From Paludibacter sp. (GTDB lineage Bacteria; Bacteroidota; Bacteroidia; Bacteroidales; Paludibacteraceae), in NCBI GenBank assembly GCA_024709185.1, contig JANJXE010000091.1, forward strand, positions 1 through 12,364: a DNA stretch of 12,364 nt. The letters run 5' to 3'. The notes under the pieces were generated by a model. It had not been told where the DNA came from. It searched no databases and saw only the letters and a list, made by a program, of their open reading frames with translations. Below, piece after piece: positions 1 through 6,795 of this stretch. The position numbers and the translations under genes were made by a program. The first letter of the stretch is position 1. Every line of letters begins with the position of its first letter.

Positions 1-1052
1 GAGCTAAAACCACAGCTGAAATTGTCCGTGATGCTGATGCTATTGTGACCCGTACCCGTACCCTGTGTAACGAGCAATTGCTGGCAGGATCGACTGTAAA
101 AATGATTGCAACAGCTACCATTGGCTACGACCATATCGACACTGCTTATTGCGAAAAAGCAGGTATCTACTGGACCAATGCTCCCGGCTGCAATTCCCGT
201 TCGGTTGAGCAATACATAGCCTCGGTGCTGATGGTGTGGGCAGACACGCGGAAACTCAATCTCAGTGAGCTTTGCATAGGTGTGGTGGGGGTTGGAAATG
301 TGGGTAGTAAAGTAGCTCGTTTCTGCGAATTACTGGGCATGAAGGTACTACTGAATGACCCACCCCGACAACGCAAAGAGGATTCTTCGCAATTCGTCTC
401 TTTGTCCGAAATTCAGCAAAAAGCCGACATAATTACCCTGCATGTACCCCTTGAAACAACAGGTGAGGATGCTACCTTTCATCTGGCAAACGATCAGTTT
501 TTTCAAGATCTTCAAAAGAAAACGCTACTTATTAATTCCTGTCGGGGAGAAGTTACGAAAACTTCTGCTGTAATAAATGCACTCAAAGAAGGTAAAATTG
601 AAGCCTTCGTAGCTGACTGTTGGGAAAATGAACCCGACATCGATCCGGAACTACTGGCCATGAGTACCCTGGCTACACCCCATATTGCGGGCTATTCGCG
701 CGATGGAAAGGCAACCGGAACAGTGATGAGCGTTCAGGCTATCAGTACTTTTTTTAATCTGGGGCTAAACAATTGGAGCCCTTCCGGAGTTGAATTACCG
801 GAGCAACCCCTGATTACTATCAATGGTGCCGGAATGACAGAGCAAGAAATAATTTCAAGGGCTGTATTGCATACCTACGATATTCGAAACGATGATCTTC
901 TTTTCAGAAGTCGACCTACCGATTTTGAGAAACAACGTGGCGATTATCCGGTGCGTCGTGAGTTTCAGGCGTACACTGTACTGGCTGTAAATATTCCGGT
1001 TGAGACCCTGAATAAATTACAGAAACTGGGATTTAAACTTCAGGTGGTATAA
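1..1052 (+). CDS. pdxB: Erythronate-4-phosphate dehydrogenase PdxB, 5'-truncated by the window edge
   Basis: Oxidises 4-phospho-D-erythronate in the DXP-dependent pathway to pyridoxal 5'-phosphate; cytosolic. The reading frame is open from base 3, so the GTG at 45 is an internal codon and the true start lies outside. About 349 residues are visible. Seen: the Rossmann glycine motif GVGNVG (codons from 288), followed by LLNDPPRQ at the end of the nucleotide-binding strand. The catalytic trio of the D-2-hydroxyacid dehydrogenase family is present as Arg in NSCRGEV, Glu in WENEP and His in TPHIAGY. Their spacing (29 and 17 residues) equals that of R208, E237 and H254 in E. coli PdxB. That alignment implies about 27 missing N-terminal residues. 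The PHIAGYSRDGKATGT stretch and the ~120-residue C-terminal extension separate PdxB from other family members such as SerA. It ends 88 nt before gnd; co-transcription is possible, since no terminator is visible between them. Confidence 0.93.
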   Translation, partial: AKTTAEIVRDADAIVTRTRTLCNEQLLAGSTVKMIATATIGYDHIDTAYCEKAGIYWTNAPGCNSRSVEQYIASVLMVWADTRKLNLSELCIGVVGVGNVGSKVARFCELLGMKVLLNDPPRQRKEDSSQFVSLSEIQQKADIITLHVPLETTGEDATFHLANDQFFQDLQKKTLLINSCRGEVTKTSAVINALKEGKIEAFVADCWENEPDIDPELLAMSTLATPHIAGYSRDGKATGTVMSVQAISTFFNLGLNNWSPSGVELPEQPLITINGAGMTEQEIISRAVLHTYDIRNDDLLFRSRPTDFEKQRGDYPVRREFQAYTVLAVNIPVETLNKLQKLGFKLQVV

Positions 1053-1083
1053 AAGTAATAAATAAACAATCAATACTAACAAG

Positions 1084-1123
1084 GTTAACAGCAAGACTGG
1101 TGCTGGAAACTGTTGCAGTTAAC
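1084..1123 (+). repeat. Imperfect dyad in the gnd leader (GTTAAC palindromes)
   Basis: Two copies of GTTAAC (1084-1089 and 1118-1123) bound an inverted repeat, GTTAACaGCAA against TTGCaGTTAAC, interrupted by one A/A mismatch, with an 18-nt loop. An alternative hairpin, CAGCA (1089-1093) with TGCTG (1101-1105), uses part of the same left arm, so the two cannot form together. The right arm ends 17 nt before the gnd ATG. There is no T-tract, so this is not an intrinsic terminator. It could be a protein operator, an mRNA structure near the start codon, or chance; function is unproven. Confidence 0.4.
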
Positions 1124-1140
1124 AAAAACAATTCACAAAT

Positions 1141-2595
1141 ATGAAACAAAAAGCAGACATTGGCCTCATTGGATTGGCCGTAATGGGCGAAAACCTGGTG
1201 CTTAACATGGAAAGCAAAGGTTTTACAGTAGGCGTTTACAACCGAACAGTTGAAAAAGTAGATCAATTCCTTTCCGGACGTGGCAAAGGCAAAAATTTCA
1301 TCGGTGCACATTCGATTAAGGAATTATGCGACTCTCTCGAAAAGCCCCGTAAGGTGATGATGCTGGTAAAAGCGGGCAAACCGGTCGATGATTTTATTGA
1401 ACAAATCATTCCACATCTGGAACCCGGTGACATTATTATTGACGGGGGAAACTCGCATTTCCCGGATACCATTCGCCGAACAAAGTATGTGGAAAGCAAA
1501 GGATTTCTTTATGTAGGCACTGGCGTATCGGGTGGTGAAGAAGGCGCTTTACTAGGTCCTTCAATGATGCCTGGTGGTTCGCCTGCTGCATGGCCTGCCG
1601 TGAAAGATGTATTCCAGGCTGTGGCTGCAAAAGTAGAAGATAACGTTCCATGCTGCGACTGGGTGGGTGAAGACGGAGCCGGCCACTTTGTTAAAATGGT
1701 TCATAATGGAATCGAATACGGCGACATGCAGATTATCAACGAAGCCTATCAGTTGATGAAAGACCTGTTGGGACTCAGCGCTGACGAAATGCATGAAGTA
1801 TTTAAAGAATGGAACAAAGGTGATTTAGACTCCTATCTGATTGAAATTACCCGCGATATTCTTGCTTACAAAGATACCGATGGAGAACCACTGGTGGAAA
1901 AAATCCTGGATACAGCCGGACAGAAGGGTACCGGAAAATGGACTGGCGTTGTTGCGCTGGACCTGGGCATACCTCTTACACTGATTGGCGAATCGGTTTT
2001 TGCCCGTTGTCTGTCGGCTCAAAAGGATATCCGTGTAAAGGCGTCGAAAGTTATCAGCGGCCCTTCAGTGACATTCAGCGGTGATAAAAAACAGATGATC
2101 GACGACCTGAAAGATGCCCTTTTCGGAGCAAAAATCATCTCCTATGCTCAGGGTTATAACCTGATGATGGAGGCTGCAAAGGAATTCAACTGGAACCTCA
2201 ACTATGGTGGTATTGCACTGATGTGGCGTGGTGGTTGTATTATCCGTTCAGCATTCTTAGGTGATATCAAGAAAGCGTTTGATACAAATCCGGGCCTCGA
2301 AAACTTGTTACTCGACCCTTATTTCAAGGAGAAAGTAGAAAAGGCACAGGCCGGATGGCGTCGTGTGTGTGCTGCTGCCCTTAGCAATGGTATTCCTGTA
2401 CCTGCTCTGACCTCAGCACTTTGCTACTTCGACGGCCTGCGTAGCGAACGTTTACCCGCCAACCTGCTTCAGGCCCAGCGCGACTACTTCGGTGCACATA
2501 CCTATGAACGTATCGACAAGCCTCGTGGCGAATTCTTCCATACCAACTGGACCGGCCGTGGAGGAGATACTGCTTCTACTACCTATGTAGTATAA
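1141..2595 (+). CDS. gnd: 6-phosphogluconate dehydrogenase, decarboxylating
   Basis: Converts 6-phosphogluconate to ribulose 5-phosphate and CO2 with reduction of NAD(P)+ in the oxidative pentose phosphate pathway; a cytosolic dimer. The 484-aa protein is complete. The N-terminal Rossmann fold starts with GLAVMGENL (res 11-19). YNRTVEK (33-39) has the Asn-Arg-Thr and Lys typical of enzymes that bind the 2'-phosphate of NADP. Substrate and catalytic motifs are intact: DGGNSHFPDT (101-110), SGGEEGA (130-136), KMVHNGIEYGD with catalytic Lys185 and Glu192, KGTGKWT (262-268), and QAQRDYFGAH (444-453), whose Arg and His reach into the partner active site. The tail after HTNW is about a dozen residues longer than in the 468-aa E. 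coli enzyme and resembles the long (eukaryote-like) form. The ATG has no Shine-Dalgarno sequence, as usual in this phylum. No zwf or pgl follows; the next genes are convergent. Confidence 0.97.
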   Translation: MKQKADIGLIGLAVMGENLVLNMESKGFTVGVYNRTVEKVDQFLSGRGKGKNFIGAHSIKELCDSLEKPRKVMMLVKAGKPVDDFIEQIIPHLEPGDIIIDGGNSHFPDTIRRTKYVESKGFLYVGTGVSGGEEGALLGPSMMPGGSPAAWPAVKDVFQAVAAKVEDNVPCCDWVGEDGAGHFVKMVHNGIEYGDMQIINEAYQLMKDLLGLSADEMHEVFKEWNKGDLDSYLIEITRDILAYKDTDGEPLVEKILDTAGQKGTGKWTGVVALDLGIPLTLIGESVFARCLSAQKDIRVKASKVISGPSVTFSGDKKQMIDDLKDALFGAKIISYAQGYNLMMEAAKEFNWNLNYGGIALMWRGGCIIRSAFLGDIKKAFDTNPGLENLLLDPYFKEKVEKAQAGWRRVCAAALSNGIPVPALTSALCYFDGLRSERLPANLLQAQRDYFGAHTYERIDKPRGEFFHTNWTGRGGDTASTTYVV

Positions 2596-2608
2596 CCGCA
2601 GATTCAAT

Positions 2609-2653
2609 TAGTAAAAAAGGGAATTCCTGTTTAAGGAGTTCCCTTTTTTACTA
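2609..2653. terminator. Bidirectional intrinsic terminator between gnd and the convergent envelope operon
   Basis: The arms TAGTAAAAAAGGGAATTCC (2609-2627) and GGAGTTCCCTTTTTTACTA (2635-2653) pair over 19 bp with a single U-G wobble around a 7-nt loop. A GGGAATTCC core is flanked by an A6 run on one side and a T6 run on the other, so either strand gives a hairpin followed by U residues. It begins 13 nt after the gnd stop and lies about 60 nt beyond the stop of the OstA-like gene, as expected for a terminator shared by two convergent units. Confidence 0.9.
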
Positions 2654-2719
2654 GTATTTAAAGATTCAGTCCGTCTATGAAGGCGCCCGCCGACGGTCGG
2701 AGCTCACTTCTTTACTAGT
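2647..2719. repeat. 55-bp GC-rich segment between 9-bp direct repeats
   Basis: TTTACTAGT occurs at 2647-2655 (inside the terminator arm) and again at 2711-2719 (over the stop codon of the OstA-like gene). The 55 bases between them contain a markedly GC-rich core (2681-2704, 19 of 24 bases G or C) with the odd palindrome CCGACGGTCGG (2690-2700) and GGCGCC (2682-2687). The flanking repeats look like a target-site duplication, but no terminal inverted repeats are visible. This may be a small insertion or intergenic repeat, or chance. Confidence 0.4.
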
Positions 2720-4571
2720 GCGTTACCTGATTTTGCTGTATGGATTCGCCCGGAGATTGGGCTTCACCCGATTTACCTGACAATTCGTTGGTGAGTTTAT
2801 CACCTGTTGATTCTGTCGCATCAGGTTCAGTGGATTCAACTATTGGTTCTTTGTTCCGGAATGTAATACCTGTCCTTTCACCCCGTGGAAAGCGTACAAA
2901 CACATCCTCTTTCGAAGTCGGACGCATATTGTCAACCCAGTAAAACCGTTCCAACCGAGTTTTCTCTTCTGTAACAAGATGCTGTGGAATAAATACTCCG
3001 GAAGAAGCAGTCGTAAGAATAATCCTGTCGATTGCTTCATCTTTAAAATACATGACAACCTTACTGCTTTCCGTACGATTGGCACCCAACAGGGTACTGT
3101 CGCCTTCCTCACGTGCATAATAGATAGTTTCAGCATTTCCATCCACTTCTACCCTGCTTAAACTGCCGCTATCGACATACGCAATCAATTCTTTTCCGGC
3201 GACCTGATTAAAGTGCAGGGAATCAACCATCTCGACAACAATTGCATTGTTTTCCAGGTGTACCTTGTCCACTTTTTTATTCACCGTAAATACCGATATT
3301 TTATCGGCCGCCATTTGCTGCTTTTCCTGCCACATCAGTGGATCATGATAGAGTGTGAGCACCGAATCGACCCCATTGAAATACAATGAATCGGCCATCC
3401 CCTGAATATCCTCCCGGTAGAAACGAACATTGTACCAGGCTTTTGCATGATTAAAGGATGTATCAGGAGACAAAACTTCTTTATAGGTCTTCAGAGTATC
3501 GGCATGAACGTACATGGTTTTTTCCACATCCGACCAATCGACCAACAAGGCAGAATCAGTAGCAATACCTAACTCATTTTCCTCATTATAGTACACATAA
3601 TTACCGTAAAGCGTCGATTTTTGAACGGTATCATTAAGAATTACTCTGCCAAACGATTCGCCGTATTTTACCTTCTTGTCGTAAAAAATGGTATCACCAA
3701 TAATGGATTTACCTTCTTTGTTGATGATTTTGGACCTGTTGAGCAACATCGAACGTTCGGTGTTGGTATTGTACCAGCCATTATTCGTATAAATATCGGT
3801 CTCGTCGTCGTACAGGATATGTGTTTCGCCTACCATATCTGCTATATGTGTTTTGGTATTGTATTTCAGCGTATCCGAATTCATCACAAAATTTTCGTTC
3901 ACCAGCTTCACCTTGTTACTGAACAACGCATCATCGGATTTCGTGGAATATTGTCCCCATACTGATGTAAGTGTATTTTCCGGATCCACCACTTTACCCC
4001 CGGTAAAATAATAAGCCAACTCAGTATTCCGGTCGTAATTCAGACTGTCGGTAAATAGCGTAGTTTTACGGTTTTCAAGACGAACATTTCCACGTAAGCG
4101 TGCCAATTTAGTGTTTCCATCGTAATAAAGAACATCGCCGTACGCGTGTATAGTGTCTCCCTGATTAATTACAACCCTACCGAAAGCGTCGAATGAGTTG
4201 ATAGATTGAAAAAAGTGGGCACTGTCGCAGGTCATGGTGGCATTATCGTGACGAAAACGCACGTTACCCCTGGCAACCTGCATATCGGGACGCAGCATCT
4301 GGTCGAACAGCAAAACATCGGCATTTTCCATGTTTACAATGCGGGCATTTTGCTGGTCGTAAGGACTGCGAATGGGAGCCAGAGGAGGTGGTGCAGGAAG
4401 AGGTTTGGGTTGGCGACGTGAACGGGCCGAGGGCTTTTGAGGGGCAGTCGGCTTACGACTTTCCAGAATCTCTTCACGTAACTTACGGAGCTGAAACTGC
4501 GCACTCACATCGTTCAAAGAGACTAAAACGCAAACAACTAATATTATGCGCAACGAATTGGTGTACTTCAT
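2715..4571 (-). CDS. OstA/LptA-like periplasmic lipopolysaccharide-transport protein
   Basis: Likely part of the Lpt bridge that carries lipopolysaccharide from the inner to the outer membrane; exported. The 618-aa product starts with a Sec signal peptide (MKYTNSLRIILVVCVLVSLN, probable cleavage VSA|Q at 24). A basic, proline-rich linker follows (about 38-70), then the OstA-type jellyroll region from about 80. This opens with MQVARGNVRFRHDNATMTCD (97-116) and repeats a D-[ST]-[LI]-x-Y type motif every 29-31 residues to about 330, and more loosely to 430. The last 40 residues are polar and acidic and probably disordered. It is much longer than E. coli LptA (185 aa) and shows no obvious LptD beta-barrel. 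I chose the ATG at 4571; a TTG nine bases upstream only adds three residues before the signal peptide. It is the last gene of its operon, 12 nt after the SurA-type gene. The family is clear; the exact step (LptA-like bridge or accessory) is inferred. Confidence 0.85.
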   Translation of the reverse strand: MKYTNSLRIILVVCVLVSLNDVSAQFQLRKLREEILESRKPTAPQKPSARSRRQPKPLPAPPPLAPIRSPYDQQNARIVNMENADVLLFDQMLRPDMQVARGNVRFRHDNATMTCDSAHFFQSINSFDAFGRVVINQGDTIHAYGDVLYYDGNTKLARLRGNVRLENRKTTLFTDSLNYDRNTELAYYFTGGKVVDPENTLTSVWGQYSTKSDDALFSNKVKLVNENFVMNSDTLKYNTKTHIADMVGETHILYDDETDIYTNNGWYNTNTERSMLLNRSKIINKEGKSIIGDTIFYDKKVKYGESFGRVILNDTVQKSTLYGNYVYYNEENELGIATDSALLVDWSDVEKTMYVHADTLKTYKEVLSPDTSFNHAKAWYNVRFYREDIQGMADSLYFNGVDSVLTLYHDPLMWQEKQQMAADKISVFTVNKKVDKVHLENNAIVVEMVDSLHFNQVAGKELIAYVDSGSLSRVEVDGNAETIYYAREEGDSTLLGANRTESSKVVMYFKDEAIDRIILTTASSGVFIPQHLVTEEKTRLERFYWVDNMRPTSKEDVFVRFPRGERTGITFRNKEPIVESTEPDATESTGDKLTNELSGKSGEAQSPGESIQQNQVTH

Positions 4572-4583
4572 CGACAGCAATGC

Positions 4584-5948
4584 TTATTTTATCCAGCCGG
4601 GGAATTCAAATTCGCATTTTTGCCATGCCGGGTCAATGCTTATATAGGTTTCCCTTTGTTTTTTAGCTATCCAGTTTTTCAAAAACTCTGCTTTCTTCGA
4701 TTCCTCATAGAAGTTCTTCAGAAGTTGATAATCGTCGGTAAGATTTGCTTTATGAGTTTCCACTTTTGATTTTAGTTTAACCAGCGCTACAACTTCTTTA
4801 TTTGATTGAGGATCAATCATCACGAAAGGTTGCGAAATTTCACCTACATTCATTGAATACACTACCTTAGCAATTTCCTGAGGTAAGTCCTTGTATTCAA
4901 ACTTCGAGGTACCACTTGCCTGATTCAGCATTAAACCAGCATTCATGGCCGTGTTTTTATCCTGAGAAAAGTAAATAACTCCCTGTTCAAAAGTCATTTT
5001 TCCAGTTCTTATTTCATTGGCTATTGAATCGAGGCGTTTAATGGCTTTATTGGTATCGTCGAGCGATACTTTTGGTTTAAGTAGGATATGCCTGCTGTTA
5101 ATCCGGTCGCCCCTTTTTTCAATCAGTTGTATAATATGAAATCCGTATTCGGTTTCCACAATACGCGATACTCGTTTAGGATCACTGAGATTGAAGGCTA
5201 CGTTGGCAAATTCAGGAACAAAATTCCCTTTTCCACGAAACCCAAGTTCACCGCCACGTTTTGCGCTTTCAGTATCTTCGGAATAAAGCCGGGCCAGAAT
5301 GGCAAAATCAGTAGTTCCGCTGTGAACACGCTCGGTAAACGACCGCAAACGATCTTTTACTGCTTCAATTTCAGAAGGTGGAATAGGTGGTTGAAAACTG
5401 ATAATTTGTAATTCAACCTGAGCTGGCACAATCGGAATACTGTCTTCTGGAAGTGTACGGTAAAAACGTCGAACATCGGCCGGAGTCGACTTGATATGTT
5501 CCACCAGTTTCTGCTGCATTTGCTGGATGATCTGGTTGTTACGGAGCATTTCGCGGGTTTCCTCTCGGATGGCTACAATATTCTTTCCGAAGTATTCTTC
5601 CATTTTCTCCCGTGATCCAATCTGTGTAATGAAATAATTCATCTGCATGTCCACATTGTTCATCACCGTACTTTCGTTGGGCTGAATACTGTCGAGCTGT
5701 GCCTGATGCAGGTACAATTTCTGAATAGCGATACGCTCAGGAATCACGCAATACGGATCTCCGCTGATGGGGGTACCTTCGTACTGAGCACGCAAACGCT
5801 GCTGTTCAACCTCCGAACGTAAAATTGCTTCATCACCCACAATCCATATCACTTCATCGATAATGTTTTGCTGGGCAAATGATGATGCCAGGGGGAAAAG
5901 CACTAAAAAGAGACCACTGATGATCCGGGAAAACATAGTTTTATTCAT
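4584..5948 (-). CDS. surA: SurA-type periplasmic peptidyl-prolyl isomerase/chaperone, two parvulin domains
   Basis: Expected to escort unfolded outer-membrane proteins through the periplasm and to isomerise X-Pro bonds. The start was set at the ATG at 5948, which overlaps the upstream stop by 8 nt and puts a signal peptide at the N-terminus (cleavage about SFA|QQ, res 25); 454 aa. The frame is open 16 codons further up, but that stretch is not signal-like and overlaps the previous gene more. An ATG at 5936 is an alternative. A SurA-like N-terminal chaperone region (about 27-165) opens with DEVIWIVGDEAILRSEVE. The first parvulin domain (about 178-276) keeps GGELGF (232-237), VPEFANVAF (244-252) and YGFHIIQL (268-275). 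The second (about 284-393) starts SRHILLK but is more diverged, with AGLM in place of GGELG. E. coli SurA has the same plan at 428 aa. Translational coupling to the lipoprotein gene is likely. Confidence 0.88.
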   Translation of the reverse strand: MNKTMFSRIISGLFLVLFPLASSFAQQNIIDEVIWIVGDEAILRSEVEQQRLRAQYEGTPISGDPYCVIPERIAIQKLYLHQAQLDSIQPNESTVMNNVDMQMNYFITQIGSREKMEEYFGKNIVAIREETREMLRNNQIIQQMQQKLVEHIKSTPADVRRFYRTLPEDSIPIVPAQVELQIISFQPPIPPSEIEAVKDRLRSFTERVHSGTTDFAILARLYSEDTESAKRGGELGFRGKGNFVPEFANVAFNLSDPKRVSRIVETEYGFHIIQLIEKRGDRINSRHILLKPKVSLDDTNKAIKRLDSIANEIRTGKMTFEQGVIYFSQDKNTAMNAGLMLNQASGTSKFEYKDLPQEIAKVVYSMNVGEISQPFVMIDPQSNKEVVALVKLKSKVETHKANLTDDYQLLKNFYEESKKAEFLKNWIAKKQRETYISIDPAWQKCEFEFPGWIK

Positions 5949-6777
5949 TAAAAAAAGTAATGGTACCGTTTTGCACGGCATCGTTGTATAATTCATCCTC
6001 GAAGCCGGAAATAAAATCCGATTTTAACTTATTCAGGATTATCTCGGTTATCTTCGGACGAGCAATTTCGAAAGGCTCAGGTTGCCCCGACCGTTGTATT
6101 TCCTTCATTTTAAGAAGATAATGACGGGCAGAATCACTGACCTCAATAAAAGATCCGTTTAAATCGTCGGGCTGAACGGGTATTCTTTTCTGAAGTTCAG
6201 AATACGACATCCAGCGATCGTAAAAATACTGATAATCCAGCGCATTCTTTATACTGTATTTTTCAATATTTTCCACGGCTTTTTCATTTCCTGAACGTAC
6301 CCATCCACGAACTTCGCCCATAGAGGGAGAGCCGGCAGGAACTACCAATAGAAGTCCTTTCACATAGGGTTCGCGGATTACAAACTGATCGCTGTACTGT
6401 TCGTAAAAGCGTTGAAGCTCCTCTTCCGACACATCTTTGGGCAGGCGTTGCTGAATAAGCTTTTGCTGATACTGATGAATGGTCATGGCCTTACGGTACT
6501 CATCGAGTAAGCGCTCAATGGCCGCTTTGTCATCCACATTCCGTTTCGCTGTTTCGTACAACAGCACATCGGTCACCCACCTTCGGATGTAACTTCCGGC
6601 AATCTGAATGCTATCGGCTGCCGATACATTCGGAGGAATGACAGCATCCACCTGATCGCGGTACAGAAACTTTCCCTCTACTTCGAGCAGAGCTTCCCGG
6701 TCTTTTTCCTGCTCAGCCTGCGAACATGATAGAAAGAGCAATCCGGAAACAAGAAAAGTTACCCACCTGTAATACAT
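5941..6777 (-). CDS. Lipoprotein with SurA/PpiC-like fold, parvulin region degenerate
   Basis: A 278-aa predicted lipoprotein: a short basic start, hydrophobic core TFLVSGLLFLSC and Cys18 as the likely lipidation site. The mature part is mostly helical and charged. EEELQRFYEQYSDQF (118-132) resembles the helix before a parvulin domain in SurA/PpiD proteins, and REPYVKGLLLV (135-145) sits where a parvulin would read VSHILI. The later segment HYLLKMKEI (219-227), followed by PFEIARPKITEIIL (235-248), matches the end of such a domain and its following helix. The GGELGW and GYHIIK signatures are missing, so isomerase activity is doubtful and a chaperone or holdase role is more plausible. It starts 18 nt after the 647-aa PPIase gene and overlaps surA by 8 nt, so it is almost certainly co-expressed with both. 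Assignment to the parvulin superfamily is inference from weak similarity plus context; lipoprotein status is better supported. Confidence 0.72.
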   Translation of the reverse strand: MYYRWVTFLVSGLLFLSCSQAEQEKDREALLEVEGKFLYRDQVDAVIPPNVSAADSIQIAGSYIRRWVTDVLLYETAKRNVDDKAAIERLLDEYRKAMTIHQYQQKLIQQRLPKDVSEEELQRFYEQYSDQFVIREPYVKGLLLVVPAGSPSMGEVRGWVRSGNEKAVENIEKYSIKNALDYQYFYDRWMSYSELQKRIPVQPDDLNGSFIEVSDSARHYLLKMKEIQRSGQPEPFEIARPKITEIILNKLKSDFISGFEDELYNDAVQNGTITFFNE

Positions 6778-6795
6778 CTGAAAAACTGTCGCTTA

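Noticed and set aside
2840..3142. A 100-codon - strand frame inside the OstA-like gene, and similar nested frames such as 9304-9570 and 11867-12199.
   Set aside because: They are alternative-frame shadows of strongly supported genes on the same strand, with no family resemblance.
5949..5996. A 16-residue N-terminal extension of the SurA-type protein.
   Set aside because: It would put non-signal residues before a good signal peptide and increase the overlap with the upstream gene; the ATG at 5948 is better.
6694..6726. Acidic residues after the lipidated Cys18 (SQAEQEKD) as a surface-export signal like those of Bacteroidota surface lipoproteins.
   Set aside because: The acidic residues are not clustered right after the cysteine as in known signals; a periplasm-facing location fits the neighbours better.
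1..6777. Parallel with the E. coli lptD-surA-pdxA cluster, since pdxB lies near the surA/OstA genes here.
   Set aside because: pdxB is a different gene from pdxA, is on the opposite strand and is separated by gnd and a terminator; the pdx proximity is probably chance.
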